Shown here: piece after piece, positions 34,942 to 47,020 of the stretch
Numbering within the stretch: position 1 is the stretch's first letter
Layout of the letters: the number at the start of each line of letters is the position of its first letter
Origin: Cycas panzhihuaensis
Lineage: Eukaryota > Cycadophyta
DNA: 64,000 nt
Reading direction: 5' to 3'
Assembly (NCBI GenBank): GCA_023213395.1
Contig: CM041465.1
Location: forward strand, 82,653,741 to 82,717,740
Notes under the pieces: model-generated
The model's database searches: none
What the model saw: only the letters and a program-made list of their open reading frames with translations
Told to the model about the DNA's origin: nothing
Made by a program: the position numbers and the translations under genes

Positions 34942-37900
34942 CCCCCTCTTATTGTTTACAATATTAAGTCGGACCCCTAGACCATCTCTAAATTTTACAA
35001 ATTTTTCTCTACCAAGAGGCTTGGTAAAGATATCTGCTATCTACTCCTCTGTAGGTCTATATTGAAGGTTGATCTCACCATTTTGTACATGCTCTCTGAT
35101 GAAGTGATGATGAACCTCAATATGTTTGGTCCTTGCATGAAATACAAGATTCTTGGCCAACTTAAGCACACTTTGATTGTCACAATAAATCCTGGTGGGG
35201 TGATCCTGCTCAAGTCCAAGCTCTCCAAGAATTTGTCGTAGCCAGATAGCTTCACAAGTTGTGTTGACTGCAACTTTGTATTCTGCTTCGGTGGAGGACA
35301 AGGTGGGTTGCTTCCTGCAACTCCACAAAACAACTACTGAACCAAGGGTAAAGCAGTAACCCGAGGTTGATCTCTTGCTATCCTGGCAACCTGCCCAATC
35401 AGAATCTGAGAACCCTTCCAGAGTGAAGTTCTCATTATGTGCATACTCAAGGCCATGCTGTAATGTGTCTTTGATGTATTTGAATATGCATTTAGTTGCA
35501 TTCCAATGCTTCTGATTGGGTTGAGACATGTATCTAGAGCAAATGCCAATTAAAAATGAGATATCAGGGCAAGTGTTGGTGAGATAAATAAGACTCCCAA
35601 TCAACTGTCAATAAAGAGTGGGATCTACAGGTTCAACTTCCTCATTGAGAGTAAGCTTTGTGTCGTTCTCCATGGGTGTAGGCGCTGGCTTGCAGTCGTG
35701 CATCTTGAACCGTTGCAAAATGTCCCAAGAATATTTTACTTGGGAGATGAAGATATAGCTTGGCTGTTGCCATACCTCAAGGCCTAAGAAATAATGGAGA
35801 AGTCCAAGATCTGTCATTTCAAAACTCCTTTTCAAATCATCCTAGAGAATCTGTATCATCTTAGTGTCATTGCCAGTGATCACTAAGTTATCTACATACA
35901 AGACAATGAAAATGGCATGGTCTTTCCCAACTGTGATGTACAAGTTAGGATCAGAAGTAGATCGATTAAACCCATGTCTTAAAAAGTAATCATCAATCTT
36001 TGAGTACCATGCTCTTGGAGCTTGTTTCAAGCCATATAATGCCTTTTTCAGGTGACAAACTAAATGCTCTTTGCCTTGTACCTTGTAACCAGGAGGTTGC
36101 TCCAAGTATACTTCCTCTTGAAGATCGCCATTAAGAAAGGCGCTCTTCACATCCATTTGAAAAACCAGCCATTTGTATTGAGCCGCTAAGGCCAAGATGA
36201 GTCTGATGGTGTTCATGTTAGCCACTGGTGCAAAAGTCTTCTCATAATCTATGCCTTCTTTTTGTTTGAACCCTTTTGCAACAAGGCGGGCCTTCTGGCA
36301 CTTAAGTGTACCATCAGAATGGAATTTGGTCTTGTAGACTCATTTGCAACTAATTGTCTGTTTATGTTTAGGTAATTCGACCAAATTCCAAGCTCCATTC
36401 TTTTCAGTAGAATGGATTTCTTCATCCATAGCAGCCTTGCAATGTTCATCTTTAGAAGCCTCCTCAAAGGTGGAAGGCTTATCAACACATAGCACTTCAA
36501 CCATAAGTGCGAAATTGGTTTGCTGCCTGTATCTTGATGGATGTTTTCCTTCAATAACCTGGCCGTCCTGTACTGTTTGAGTATACCATTTGGGTATCTT
36601 TTTGATTGATGTGACTTGAACCTCAAGATCTTCTGGTCTAAGTGGTTGATCAACAAAGATGTGCTTGGATCAAGTGGAGCTGATGATGTGGATGGTCTGG
36701 CAGGTGCAGATGATGTATATGGAGTTGAAGATTGAGAGGGAAGGAAGGCCTCAACAATCTGTTTGTTTTTGTCAATGGGGGGTTGGATGGATGTTGTATT
36801 CAACTCCTGATCATCTTCTTCAACAAAGATTACATCTCTTGAGAGATGCATTTCTTTCCAATGGGATCGTACAACTTGTAGGCTTTGCTATGAACGACAT
36901 AACCTACAAAGATGCACTTTAGACTATGCTTGTCTAATTTAGTTCTTTGCTGATCAGGGATGTGCATATAAGCAGTGCACCCAAAAGTCCTCAAATGGCT
37001 GACAGTTGGATTTTTGCTAGACCATTCCTCCTCTGGTGTGATGTTGGTGACTGCTGTTGTTGGACTCCGATTTGCCACATAGGTAGTTGTGTGGAATGCT
37101 TTTGCCCAGTAAGCTCGAGTAAGTCCCTTTGCATGCATCATTGCTTTGGCCTTGTTAGCCAAAGTTCTATTCATTCTTTTGGAGACTCCATTTTATTGAG
37201 GAGTGTGAGGAATAGTAAGTTGTCTTCTAATGCCATTGTCCTTGCAGAATTGGGTGAATTCGTTTGAAGTGAATTCACCTCCATTGTCTGTCCTTAGTGT
37301 TTTGATGGATTGGCCAGACTCGTTCTCCAATTCAAGCTTGAATTCCTTAAACTTTTGAAATGCTTGAGACTTATGCTTGAGGAAGTAAACCCAAACTTTA
37401 TGGGAGAAATCATCAATGAAGGAGATGTAGTACAAAGCTCCTCCAAAGGATGCGGTGGATATAGATCTACACAAATCTAAGTGTACTAATTGCAAAGGAT
37501 ATGATGCACACCAAGCTTTGCCTTTAGGGAAAGGCAAGCGATGTTGTGTCCCCATTATGCATGCTTCACAAAGACATTTCATGCCATATATCTTGGGAAG
37601 CCCATGTACCATGTTTTTGTTCACCATCTGCTTGAGATTGTCTAAGCTTAAGTGGCCTAGACATTGATGCCAAAGTTGCATCTTGGACAAAGATTTAGTG
37701 ACAATAGAACCAGAGTAAGCAAAATCAAGTATAATATTATTAGCATCCAATTTGTAGAGGCCATGATCCTCATATCCAACACCTACTACCTGGTCATTTT
37801 TTTCATTTATTACATTTTTCCCATTTTTAAACAAAATGTTCATCTGTTGCTTATCCAATTAGCTAACAGATAACAAGCTCTTCTCCATGGAAGGTATGAG

Positions 37901-39136
37901 ATAAGCATTGCCATTGGGAAATTGAGAGGAAGTATCAGAAGGAGAATGGAATGGAGCGATTGTGCCAATGCCAGAAATTGTAACAAATTCATTGTTGTCG
38001 AAGGTCACTGATTGACCTCATCCTTCCTTGATGTCGCTAAGGAGTTCTTCACTCCCAGTCATGTGTTGAGTGGCTCCAGAATCAATGATCCAAGTTCGAT
38101 CCACCTCGGATGAATGATAAGCACAAAACAATTTGTCCTCATCTACAAACTGGTTGAAGCGGTGTTAATTGCCACCTCTAAACCCCCCCCTTCCTCTTTG
38201 ACCTCCTCGATAGGCACCTGGATTTGGTCGAAGGGGTTGTTGTTGCTGAAACTATTGCTGCTGGAATTGCTATTGTAGCCACTGCTGTCTCTAATTTTCC
38301 TAACGTGGTTGTTGCTGCTACTGTCGTGCGTGCTGAAGATCTGTTTGTTTCTTCCGGCAGTCAGGTGCTATGTGGCCAACTTTGCCACAATAATGACAAA
38401 CAACATTGGTTTTTGAGGAACCAATGTTCATGTTCCAAAATTGCTTTGAAAGTGCATGTTTGGGATTTTACTTGGTCTTTGATTTTGTTGTGAATGCGCC
38501 TGATATGGATGGTTCCTCATCATCATCTTTGATGTAGATTTGCTCCTCTTGAAGCAACAAGCTCTCAAATTCATTGAAGGACATATGTTTGAGTGAACCA
38601 TCTCGAGTAGTGGAAGAAATAAAGCCATTGTAGTTCTTAGGCAGAGCTCTAACAATTGTTGTTATAAGCTCATCTCTAGTAGCAGGACTACCTAATGTAT
38701 TCAATTCATTACATACCTCTTTGATAGAGGAAAGAAAAGCCGACATAGGCTTGACAAAGTTTACAGAATACAATTTAGCTTTTACCATCAATATGCGAGC
38801 TTCATCTCGCCTTTCATACAAGGTGGACAAAATGTCTCATGCTTCCTTGGAAGTCTTTGCACACACAATATTCTGATCTACATGAACATCAATAATCATA
38901 TGTAGAAATGCCAAAGCAATTTCATCTTTAGCGTCCCAAGCAGCAACAAGAGCATCATCAGAATAAACGATTTCACCATCATTTCCAACAGGTACAGGTC
39001 GAGGTATTCTTCCAAAAACATACCCCCAAAACTCATTCATTATCAAGAAATTTTGAGTGATTCTTTTCCATTCTTGATAGTTGTCTTGTCCTGTTAATTT
39101 GATGGTACATGCATTGAACATATTAATTGCAGCCAT
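34942..39136 (-). pseudogene. COP4 gag-protease-integrase-RT-RNase H polyprotein
   Basis: Gag starts MAAINMFNACTIKLTGQDNY at 39136 with ELNTLGSPATRDEL and a CHYCGKVGHIAPDC knuckle (about 38360-38403). Protease WIIDSGATQHMTG lies at about 38060-38090. Integrase shows WHQCLGHLSL, CEACIMGTQHRLPF, LVHLDLC (about 37470), LRTDNGGEFTSNEF (about 37270-37310) and FGCTAYMHIPDQQRTKLD. RT shows MNTIRLILALAAQYKW, QMDVKSAFLNGDLQEEVYLE and KKALYGLKQAPRAWYSKI; its catalytic box reads YVDN, not YVDD (35887-35898). RNase H has [27 protein letters not shown] and FHARTKHIEVHHHFIREHV. Frameshifts lie near 36850 and 36650, with about six stops. It is among the best-preserved proteins in the window, yet RT should be inactive. 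Confidence 0.93.
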
Positions 39137-41417
39137 GTTGAAGTTGTAAGGCTTGAAGCTAGCAGATAACTTGGAAACTCTAAGCTTTCGTCACTTAAGT
39201 TCCACCTTCTAATGTAACCAACAATCCCGATCTTATTAGAAGATCCAACAATTGAATGGAATGATGAGGGGTGGAGGACTAGGCTAAGGAGTTGGTCCAA
39301 CCCTGATCTATAGAAGAGATCCAACAGTTGGCCAAGTTAAATCTAGGACAAGGCAGGTAGGGTTGATCTGCATGGACGTACCATGCTTTCCTTGGGATTC
39401 ACAGCCCTAATAACACCCTTTTTGAACCTCCTTTCCCTCAAGCAACCTTAATTGTCATGCACTAACGATACGGTCGGTTGGTCCCCTAGGGAATGCACCA
39501 AGCTTAAGGTTATTTTAGAGGCAAGGTTTGAACCTTTTTCGGGCCTCTCCTACTTGATTTTAAAGTTCACTTTTAGAAGATTTAAGTGGACTTTAGAGTA
39601 AGTTTTACTAGGATGTTTGTAGATGCTTTGCTTTTACAATGATAAAAGAGCTTCAAGATGAAGCAATTAGGTACATCACAATGATCACTTGTGTGATTTA
39701 CAAGAGCACTTTAATGTGAGAAAGAGTGCTATACAATCCAAGTAAAGTGAAGTGCTCAAGTACAATGAACAATTTTGGCACTTTAATAAAGATGCTAAGT
39801 GCTTCAAAGCATAAAGTCTTTGTGTAACAAATGCAAGTGGGTTCCTTTTAATGCTTGAAGAGTAGAGGGAAGAGTCACTTGCAAATTGAAGATGCCAAGA
39901 ACGATGTGTTAGGACTTTGAAATAGTCCCAACAATGAAAATTAAAGTGATTTTATTAAAAAAAGATGTCTTGAGCCCCCCCTTTTTGACTAAGGGCAATA
40001 GGTCACCATGCAAGGTGCCTTAAAAAAAGTGTTAAGATAGTGATAAAAATCACTTTATCAAGGTATTAACACTTTAAAATCACTTTATCAATATCTTTTT
40101 AACACTTATGCAACATGAATCAAGTGTTAAATGAGGCAAAAAAGAAACTAAATAAACAAAGGTTGAATTTGTAGTTTTTTTGCAACTTTGAATGACAAGA
40201 TCACCATGCAGGGAGCCTTTAATGAGGACTTAAGCCAACAATTTTAAACTTCAAAGATAGAAGACTTGCTGAGCTAAAGTGATTTAATGAAATCGCTTGT
40301 TACAACAAAGATTTTAGTTCTCAAAAAATGGAAAAAAGTTGATTTTTCCTTGAGAAATTTTAAGCCAAAGACCAAAAAATGACAAAGTGTAGGCTTAAAA
40401 CAAAGGAGAAATATTAATTTCTGAGTGCAAATCACTTGGAAGGACTAAAATTCATCTCTAAATCACAGTATTTAGTGATGAAGTCACTTTGAGAAAAAAA
40501 CACTTTAAAAAATAATGATTTAGACTTGAAAAAAGTGTTTTAAATATTTTTAAATTAAGTTAAAAGTGACTTTACACAAAGGAGATTATATAAAGTGGAA
40601 TATACTTAAGAATATTCCTAAAGTTAAGAATTAGTGAAAAATTTAAAAAAAAATTAAGAAAATTTGATGAAGCAGGTCGAACGACAGCGGGAGGAGCGGC
40701 GGCCGTGGAGTTTCAAATGCATGTATCTCTTCGATGGACCATCAGATTGAGACAAAATTTGAGAGGCAAGGGTGCCCACCAAGGACAAAGACTCGGCTCA
40801 ATTTTCAGCTCGTTTGGTTGCTTGTAGAGAGAGAACGAGCAGTTTGAAGTTAAAACATGGTGCATAGGTCACTGGTGTCTCCACAGTCAAAACAACAGCT
40901 GCAACTCTCTTCCACTGCTTGAAAAATGTTCCTGGGGTCCAGTAACGGTGTGTGCAGGTCTTTCTCGATGAGTAGGAGGCTCCAATAAGCACACACGAGT
41001 AGATTTAGCTTTCTCTGTGGGGTTTGAGGGCTGAAATTAGCCCAGAAATACTTCACAGCCAACAGAGAGTTAGTAGCTCACATTAATCTTAGTTAGTGAG
41101 CTTTAAAATTCTTCAGAATACCCTGCACCTTGATTTGTGAGAAAAAATAACCTGAATATTCAGTCTTTAGTGTAAAAAACACATATAACGTGAGTAAAAC
41201 TCACTTGAAACCTCTGAAAAAATGTCTTAAATCAGAGTGCAACCAATTCTAGCCTTCAAAAATACTTAAGAACAATCTTGATCTGTACAAATAAGCTTTA
41301 ATAATCCTTGGATCGCCTTCGGAGAGTGAAGGTCGTCACCAAGGGGGTATAAAAACCGACTTTAAATCTCCAATGAGCAAGAAAAAAAATCAGAACAGAG
41401 GGAACTAGTCTCCTCTA
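39137..41417 (-). other. COP4 untranslated leader (2.3 kb)
   Basis: No convincing frame. Minus-strand text parallels the COP3 leader (GGTGACGACCTTCACTCTC, GAAGGCGATCC). AT-rich with many CACTTTA words. Small minus-strand frames at 40798-41062 look like chance. Confidence 0.7.
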
Positions 41418-41429
41418 GCTCTGATACCA
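41418..41429 (-). promoter_or_regulatory. COP4 primer-binding site
   Basis: The minus strand reads TGGTATCAGAGC, an exact complement of the 3' end of plant initiator-Met tRNA, two bases from the LTR. Confidence 0.93.
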
Positions 41430-41431
41430 AA

Positions 41432-41992
41432 TGTGAAAATGGCCAAATGGCCTTATAATCCCAAGATCTAGAAGCTATGTTCACTCTAGTTCTAGAAAGC
41501 AAATAAACTAGACTAAGAATGAAACTATGAGATCGAACATGAGCAAGATCAAGCATGAAGAGCTAGAGCAAAATGATACCAAAGATGAGGAGTTGGAATT
41601 GGTCCAACCTCCAAATGAATAGTAGTTTGATTAGCAAACTAGCAGCATAACAATGAAGCTCCAACTCTATATGAGAACAATGAGGAGAGGTCTCAATATA
41701 TAGAGTGAAGGGAGAGACCTAAGGTATTGGATGTTTTACAAGTGTCAAACATCCAATGTACATGCCTTGGATATAGGACAAGTGTCCTTTAGGGCTCTCA
41801 AGTGAGCAAAAGTGCATGGGGGTCCATTTGACCCTTTAGTGACAATGTTGTGTCACTAGAAAAGAATGTGAGTGTGTACTTTGTCACTTAAGTGATAAGT
41901 CACTAAAGTACAAAAGAATAAAAATACAAAGGTATGAATAGTACATGAATAATAAAGTGCAGAGGCTTAACATGTAAACATAAGGTTTAACA
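41432..41992 (-). repeat. COP4 5' LTR (561 bp)
   Basis: Plus strand TGTGAAAATGGCC...AAGGTTTAACA. Followed by TTTGA, the mutated target duplication. Confidence 0.93.
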
Positions 41993-43350
41993 TTTGACAC
42001 AATGTTTGGTTATACTTTATCAAGCACAAATCAAAAGCATTGGAAAAATTCAAGTAATTCAAACTTGAGTTGGAAAATGAGTCTGAATCTTCAATCATAA
42101 TATTGAGATCTAACAATGGAGGTGAATTTACTTCAAGGGAGTTTAATCAATTCTGCAAAGCTCATGGAATCAAAAGACAACTCACTGCTCCACATACACC
42201 TCAACAAAATGGAATATCTAAGTGGATGAATAAGAGTTTGGCTAATAAAACCAAAGCAATGATGCGTGCAAAAGGGCTTCCTCTTTCTTAATGGGCAAAG
42301 GCATTCCACATAGTAGCTTATGTGGCCAATAAGATCCCAACTACAATAGTCAATGATATCACACTAGAGGAGGCTTGCTCTAGCAGAAAGCCAACTGTTA
42401 GCGATTTGAGAACTTTTGGGTGCACTGCTTATATGCACATTCCCCATCAACAAAGAAAGAAGCTAGATCATAATGGTCTCAAATGTATTTTTCTTGGTTA
42501 TTCTCTTAACAACAAAGTATATAGGGTATATGACCCCATTACCAAGAAAATACATACTTCTAGAGATGTAATATTAGTTGAAGATACTGAGGAGTTGGTA
42601 TTTGCATCCATCCATTCTCCTCCTGAAAAAGGCAAGTAGATTGTTGAGGACTTCCTTCTCTCATAATCTTCTATACCATGTTCATCTTCTACTCCATCTA
42701 CTTCAGATATAGATCTTGGTACCTTTTCTATTGATCAACCATTATAGCCAAAGGATATTGAAGTTCCAACTAAATCTATGAAGAAGCTACCTAAATGGTA
42801 CACTCAGATAGTATAAGACAATTAGGTTATGGAAGGAAAATGTCCATAAAAAATAAGGCAGCAATCAGTGAATTATGCACTTATGATTTATATACTTTGT
42901 GTTGATGGGCCTTCCACTTTTGAGGAGGCTAGTAAAAGTGAAAAGTGGAAAGTTGTTATTCATGAGGAAAGCCATTCTATTAAAAAGAATGGAACTTCGG
43001 ATTTGGTAAAATTTCCTAACAGAAAAAAGGCAAACAGATGTAAAAGAAGACACAAGGCCAAATTTTGATCTAGCAGTTCTATTGAACATCACATAGCTCG
43101 ACGAGTGGCCAAAGGATTCAAACAAAAAGAAGGCATTGACTATGGCATAACCTTTGCACCTGGGACACATATGCACATCACCAAACCAAGATTGGCCTAA
43201 TCTACTCAATGCAAGTGGTCAATTCATCAGATGGACATGATGAGCACCTTTCTCAACGACGAGCCTACAATGGAGGAATATTGGGAGCGACCTCTTGGAT
43301 AGTGCAACATCTTGGCGTTCGGCTTAACATTGTAAACATTAAGTGGGGGG
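41993..43350 (+). pseudogene. COP3 integrase C-terminus and truncated RT
   Basis: Resumes the integrase: NVWLYFIKHKSKALEKFK, ILRSNNGGEFTSREF (about 42103; the second catalytic Asp is Asn), GIKRQLTAPHTPQQNGI, FGCTAYMHIPHQQRKKLD (about 42415), and the KWY linker. RT starts SVNYALMIYILCVDGPSTFEEASK (about 42860) and reaches RRVAKGFKQKEGIDYGITFAP and HQMDMMSTFLNDEP, then stops at about 43300. The expected KKALYGLKQAP, YVDD and the whole RNase H are absent. Within about 50 bases the text passes to the polypurine tract AAGTGGGGGG, so about 1.2 kb has been deleted. Confidence 0.88.
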
Positions 43351-43903
43351 TGTTAAACCTTTATGTTTAAATGTTAAGTGATGTATTTTATAATGTATTA
43401 TTAATGTACTTTATGTAATTTAATGTTAGGATGACTTATCACTTAATGTGATAAAGTATGCACACACATTCTTTCTAGTTGCATAACATTGTGATTTGAG
43501 AGTTAAATGTACCCTCATGCACTTGTGCTCACAAGAGAGCCCAAGGGACACTTGTCCTACATGCAACTAGCATAGCTTGCATGTTTGACAATCATTAAAC
43601 CTATAACTCTCCAAGGTCTCTATATATTGAGACCAATCCTCATGTATTATGTATGAGAGAGTGTTGTATTGTTATGCTGCTAGTCTTGTTAATCTAAGTT
43701 ATTCTTATTTATTTGGAGTAAGGAACAATTCCTTCTCCTCTATATTTGTGTCCTTCTCATGCTTGTGATGATTCTGCCTAATGCTTGCTTATGTGCTCAT
43801 CTTCATAGTTGCTTAGTTAGATGCTAATCATCTTCATATATTAGCAGGTTTTCCTCTCCATTAGATCCTAAGGGCTATAGGCTAAATGGTATCATCTTCA
43901 ACA
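43351..43903 (+). repeat. COP3 3' LTR (553 bp)
   Basis: Starts TGTTAAACCTTTATG after AAGTGGGGGG and ends TCTTCAACA, followed by TTAAC. Confidence 0.95.
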
Positions 43904-46196
43904 TTAACTCCATCGTATGTGATGATATGCCCTAAATATTCTAGTTTTGTTTGTATGAAAATACATTTGGGCTCGTTTGCAAAGAATTGGTTCTCTTCCA
44001 GGACTTGTAATACCTCCTGTAGATGCTTTGAGTGCTTGTCCCATGTTTAATTATAAGTTAAAATTTCATCAAAGAATATCAGGATGGATTTTTTGATGAA
44101 TGGATTTAGGACTGTGTTCATGGTGCATTGGAAAGTTGCCAGGGCATTAGTTAATTTGAATGACATCACCTAAAACTCGAACAAGCCCTTGTCTGCCTAG
44201 AAGGCTATCTTGTACAGATCTTCGGCCTTGATGCAAATTTGATAGTAACTAGATTGAAGATCAATCTTAGAGAAGAACTTGGCACCATGTAATTCATCTA
44301 ACAAACCATTGATCTATGATATTGGATAACTATTTTTGACTATTAATTTATTAAGAGCATGTTGGTCGACACACATTTGATACGATCCATCATTTTTTCT
44401 AATCAAAATAACTGGAGAAGCAAACAAAATAGAACTGGGCATGATGGCTCCTTGTTGTAATAAATCCTTAGTGATTTGCTATATTTCTTTCTTGAAGTGG
44501 TATGGATGTTTGTAAGGTTGGATGTTTATCTATGCAACTCCTAATGCTAGCTCTATCGCATGCTCATTATCATGAGGTCGAGGTGGCCCTTTAGGAATGT
44601 CTTGAAAGGCCCAGTTTTGCAAGCCCATGATAGCTTGGACTTCAAATGGGACATCTTATACTAAGACTTTATAATGACATGAGATATGTTGAGGCATTTT
44701 TCTTGAGCAATTTTTCCATGCAGTGAGATGAGACTAGCCGTGGAGGTGGTGTGGGGGGTGCTCACAATTTGTATTTATGCCCTTTCTGAAAAAACTCATG
44801 ATCACATTCTATAATTAGTTACTATGTTTCCTAAGGTATAAAGCCATTATATGCTTAGAACCACATCAACACCTCTAGTAGGCATGGCAAACATACATGT
44901 ACTTAATGAGTAATTAGAGATCGGAAGGTGTACCTTGTCACAAAAATCTTTATATGGCATATTGTTCCCATTGGCAATCTCTACTTGGAACTATATTAGT
45001 GGCTTGATTTGGAGACCCAATTTGACTATAGTTGGTCTGTTGATGAAATTGTGCATGCTATGACTATCCACTAATACTGACATCTTGGCATTCTTGAGGC
45101 TTCCCTCAAAACCTAGTGTTTTGGGTGTATTCACCATTTCGATGATTGCTTATAGTGATATATGAACATTCTCAAGATCTGTGTCATTGAGTAATCCTTA
45201 TATTTCCACTTTGTCTTCCTTGAGTGACTATATATTTTTTGATAGCTCAACTTGTATTGGTGCATTTATCTCTTTGTTGTTGAGCATGAACACTTTCTTT
45301 GCCAGGAATTTATGAGGTCAACTCCATTTGTCATTACAGTCAATACATATTCCTCTTTGAACGTGATTTCCCTTTGATAACCTAGCCTCTACAAATCCGC
45401 CTTCCTTCTATTCCATGAGTGGTGGATCAGCCTTGGTGTTTGGCTGGCACCAATTTGGTCTATTGCCTTGCCCGTTTGTCCTAAAGTGGTCACCTAACTG
45501 ATATAGTTTTGGTAGGTTTTTTTGAATTTTGCTTCTATATTATAGGCTTGCTTTATTACTTCCTTAAAAGTCTCTACACCTAATGTTTTAAGTCATAATT
45601 TGAGAGTCCCCTTGAGGCCTCCTATATATGCTTCAAGTAATAAGTCAGAGTTGATATGGAAGGTCAACATGCTTTGTAGATTATGAAATTCTTTTGTGTA
45701 ATCTTGGATAGTGCTTATTTGCTACAAATGCAAAAATTGGGTGAAGCAATCTTTGCTTTAAGAAAATCCTCATATTGTTCTATCGTGGAAGTTTTCAAAA
45801 AGACCTAATTGTATTATGTCATATTCTATTAATCCTTGCTCCACTATCGAAACCATTTGATCACCTTACCATACAGAGAAGGGATGTTGTTGGTATTTTG
45901 TCCTTTTCTGATCCAAGGTGCATTTGAAAATATAGGTCCATCTGAATGATCTAGTTTTGAATAACCCTTGACTTATCTGGGCCAAATTTCTCCCAAAGGA
46001 ATTTGGAGTTCTTGAGACCATAATCAGATCTAGGTCTATCTCTTCTATCTTTTTCCTCATTGTCATGGTTAGAAGTTTCTTTGTGGTGGGTCTCTTTGTC
46101 CTTATTGTTATCTTTAGGCTTGGGCATGTCTAATATTGTTTTTTCTTGCAAGGCCTTAGTTATGGCAGCTAGTTGTTTACCAATTTGGTTCGTCAT
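43904..46196 (-). pseudogene. GYP2 gag-protease-RT (Ty3-gypsy, minus strand)
   Basis: On the minus strand gag starts MTNQIGKQLAAITKALQ at 46196. A protease remnant VDSHSMHNFIN lies at about 45030-45085, with His replacing the active-site Gly. RT follows (about 44420-43909): SPVILIRKNDGSYQMCVD, FFSKIDLQSSYYQI, FKLTNALATFQCTMN, FFDEIL (44062-44077; the second catalytic Asp is Glu) and KLEYLGHIITYDGV. COP3 interrupts here, and RNase H resumes at 30223. Frame is lost many times, so this is one of the oldest copies. Integrase is missing: it should lie left of COP1, where I cannot find it. Confidence 0.85.
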
Positions 46197-46869
46197 GCAT
46201 TTTGATCACTTTGTCATTTAGGGCATCTACTCTTTTTCTAACATCCTCTGTTGTGACTAAAGATTGGTTCACCATATTTCTGGATGTTATTGTCCTACCA
46301 ACTCTTAATTTCAGTCTTGGAAAAAAAAAATACTTACTATTGTTTTCTAAACACTTATGGGACCCTCATTTTCTCTTCTTGTTGTACTTCTAGAAAAAAT
46401 CTACTGAAGAGTGGTTGAATCCTACTTTAGATCAACTTGTTGCTCATTGTAATTGACTTCTCAACTGCAGAAATCAGGTTTGTTTAGTTGATTAAAATCT
46501 GATTTTTGATTAATAATTTCTAATTTTGACACAAAAATCTATCGTTTGATAATTGAAATTAGTATTTTTCTTGCAAAATTATGATTTTTTGTTTAATAAT
46601 TTCAGTTTTATGAGTGTAGAAATCTATCTTCTAATGGAAAAAAATATAGATTTGAAGTTAGAAATCTATTTTTTGATAGAAAATTTTGGAATTTTGAGTG
46701 TAAAATTTGATTTTTGTTTTGCTGAAATGAAATGTTTGACTACTAAGAAACTTGATCTTTTAGACCTGAATGGACTTGATAACAAAGGTTTCATACCACC
46801 TGTGGGAATTTTATTGGAGAAAATTTAGGATAAATTTTAGGTGATAATGCACATTTGTGCATTATGTGA
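46197..46869 (-). mobile_element. GYP2 leader, primer site and truncated 5' LTR
   Basis: The minus strand reads ...CCCACA (LTR end at 46801), then a short spacer and TGGTATGAAACC (46787-46798), an initiator-Met-like primer site. The leader (about 46440-46750) is a run of degenerate units resembling GTGTAGAAATCTATTTTTTGAT. The LTR is cut at about 46869 by COP5. Confidence 0.55.
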
Positions 46870-47008
46870 TGTTGGAAAAATATTGTGGGCCCCATACAAA
46901 AGCCATTATTATTTTGTAATTAATAAAACATGGAGGTATCTAGTGATACCATTTTGATCCTTGTGCATTATTCTTTTTGTTGTTATTGCTATTATTGTTT
47001 ATTTTACA
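46870..47008 (+). repeat. COP5 5' LTR (139 bp)
   Basis: Starts TGTTGGAAAAATATTGTGGG and ends TTATTTTACA, directly before TGGTATTAGAGT. Unusually short for an autonomous copia; no second copy confirms the left border. Confidence 0.7.
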
Positions 47009-47020
47009 TGGTATTAGAGT
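47009..47020 (+). promoter_or_regulatory. COP5 primer-binding site
   Basis: TGGTATTAGAGT matches the initiator-Met tRNA complement TGGTATCAGAGC at 10 of 12 positions and abuts the LTR. Confidence 0.8.

Larger units (their letters stand above)
34381..41992 (-). mobile_element. COP4: complete Ty1-copia element, minus strand, inside COP3
   Basis: Two 561-bp LTRs (34381-34941 and 41432-41992), a perfect initiator-Met primer site at 41418-41429, a 2.3-kb leader, a gag-to-RNase H polyprotein and a polypurine tract at about 34942-34951. LTRs differ at roughly 25-30 positions by eye (about 95% identity). It is related in LTR and leader to its host COP3. Confidence 0.95.
30224..43903 (+). mobile_element. 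COP3: Ty1-copia element in GYP2, split by COP4
   Basis: LTRs of 552 and 553 bp (TGTTAAACCTTTATG...AACA) are flanked by TTAAC (30219-30223 and 43904-43908). COP4 sits inside the integrase. Without COP4 the element is about 6.1 kb. It has lost most of RT and all of RNase H by internal deletion. Confidence 0.95.

Noticed and set aside
36344-37267. Plus-strand frames across COP4
   Set aside because: They are antisense to the COP4 integrase and RT, which carry the clear motifs.
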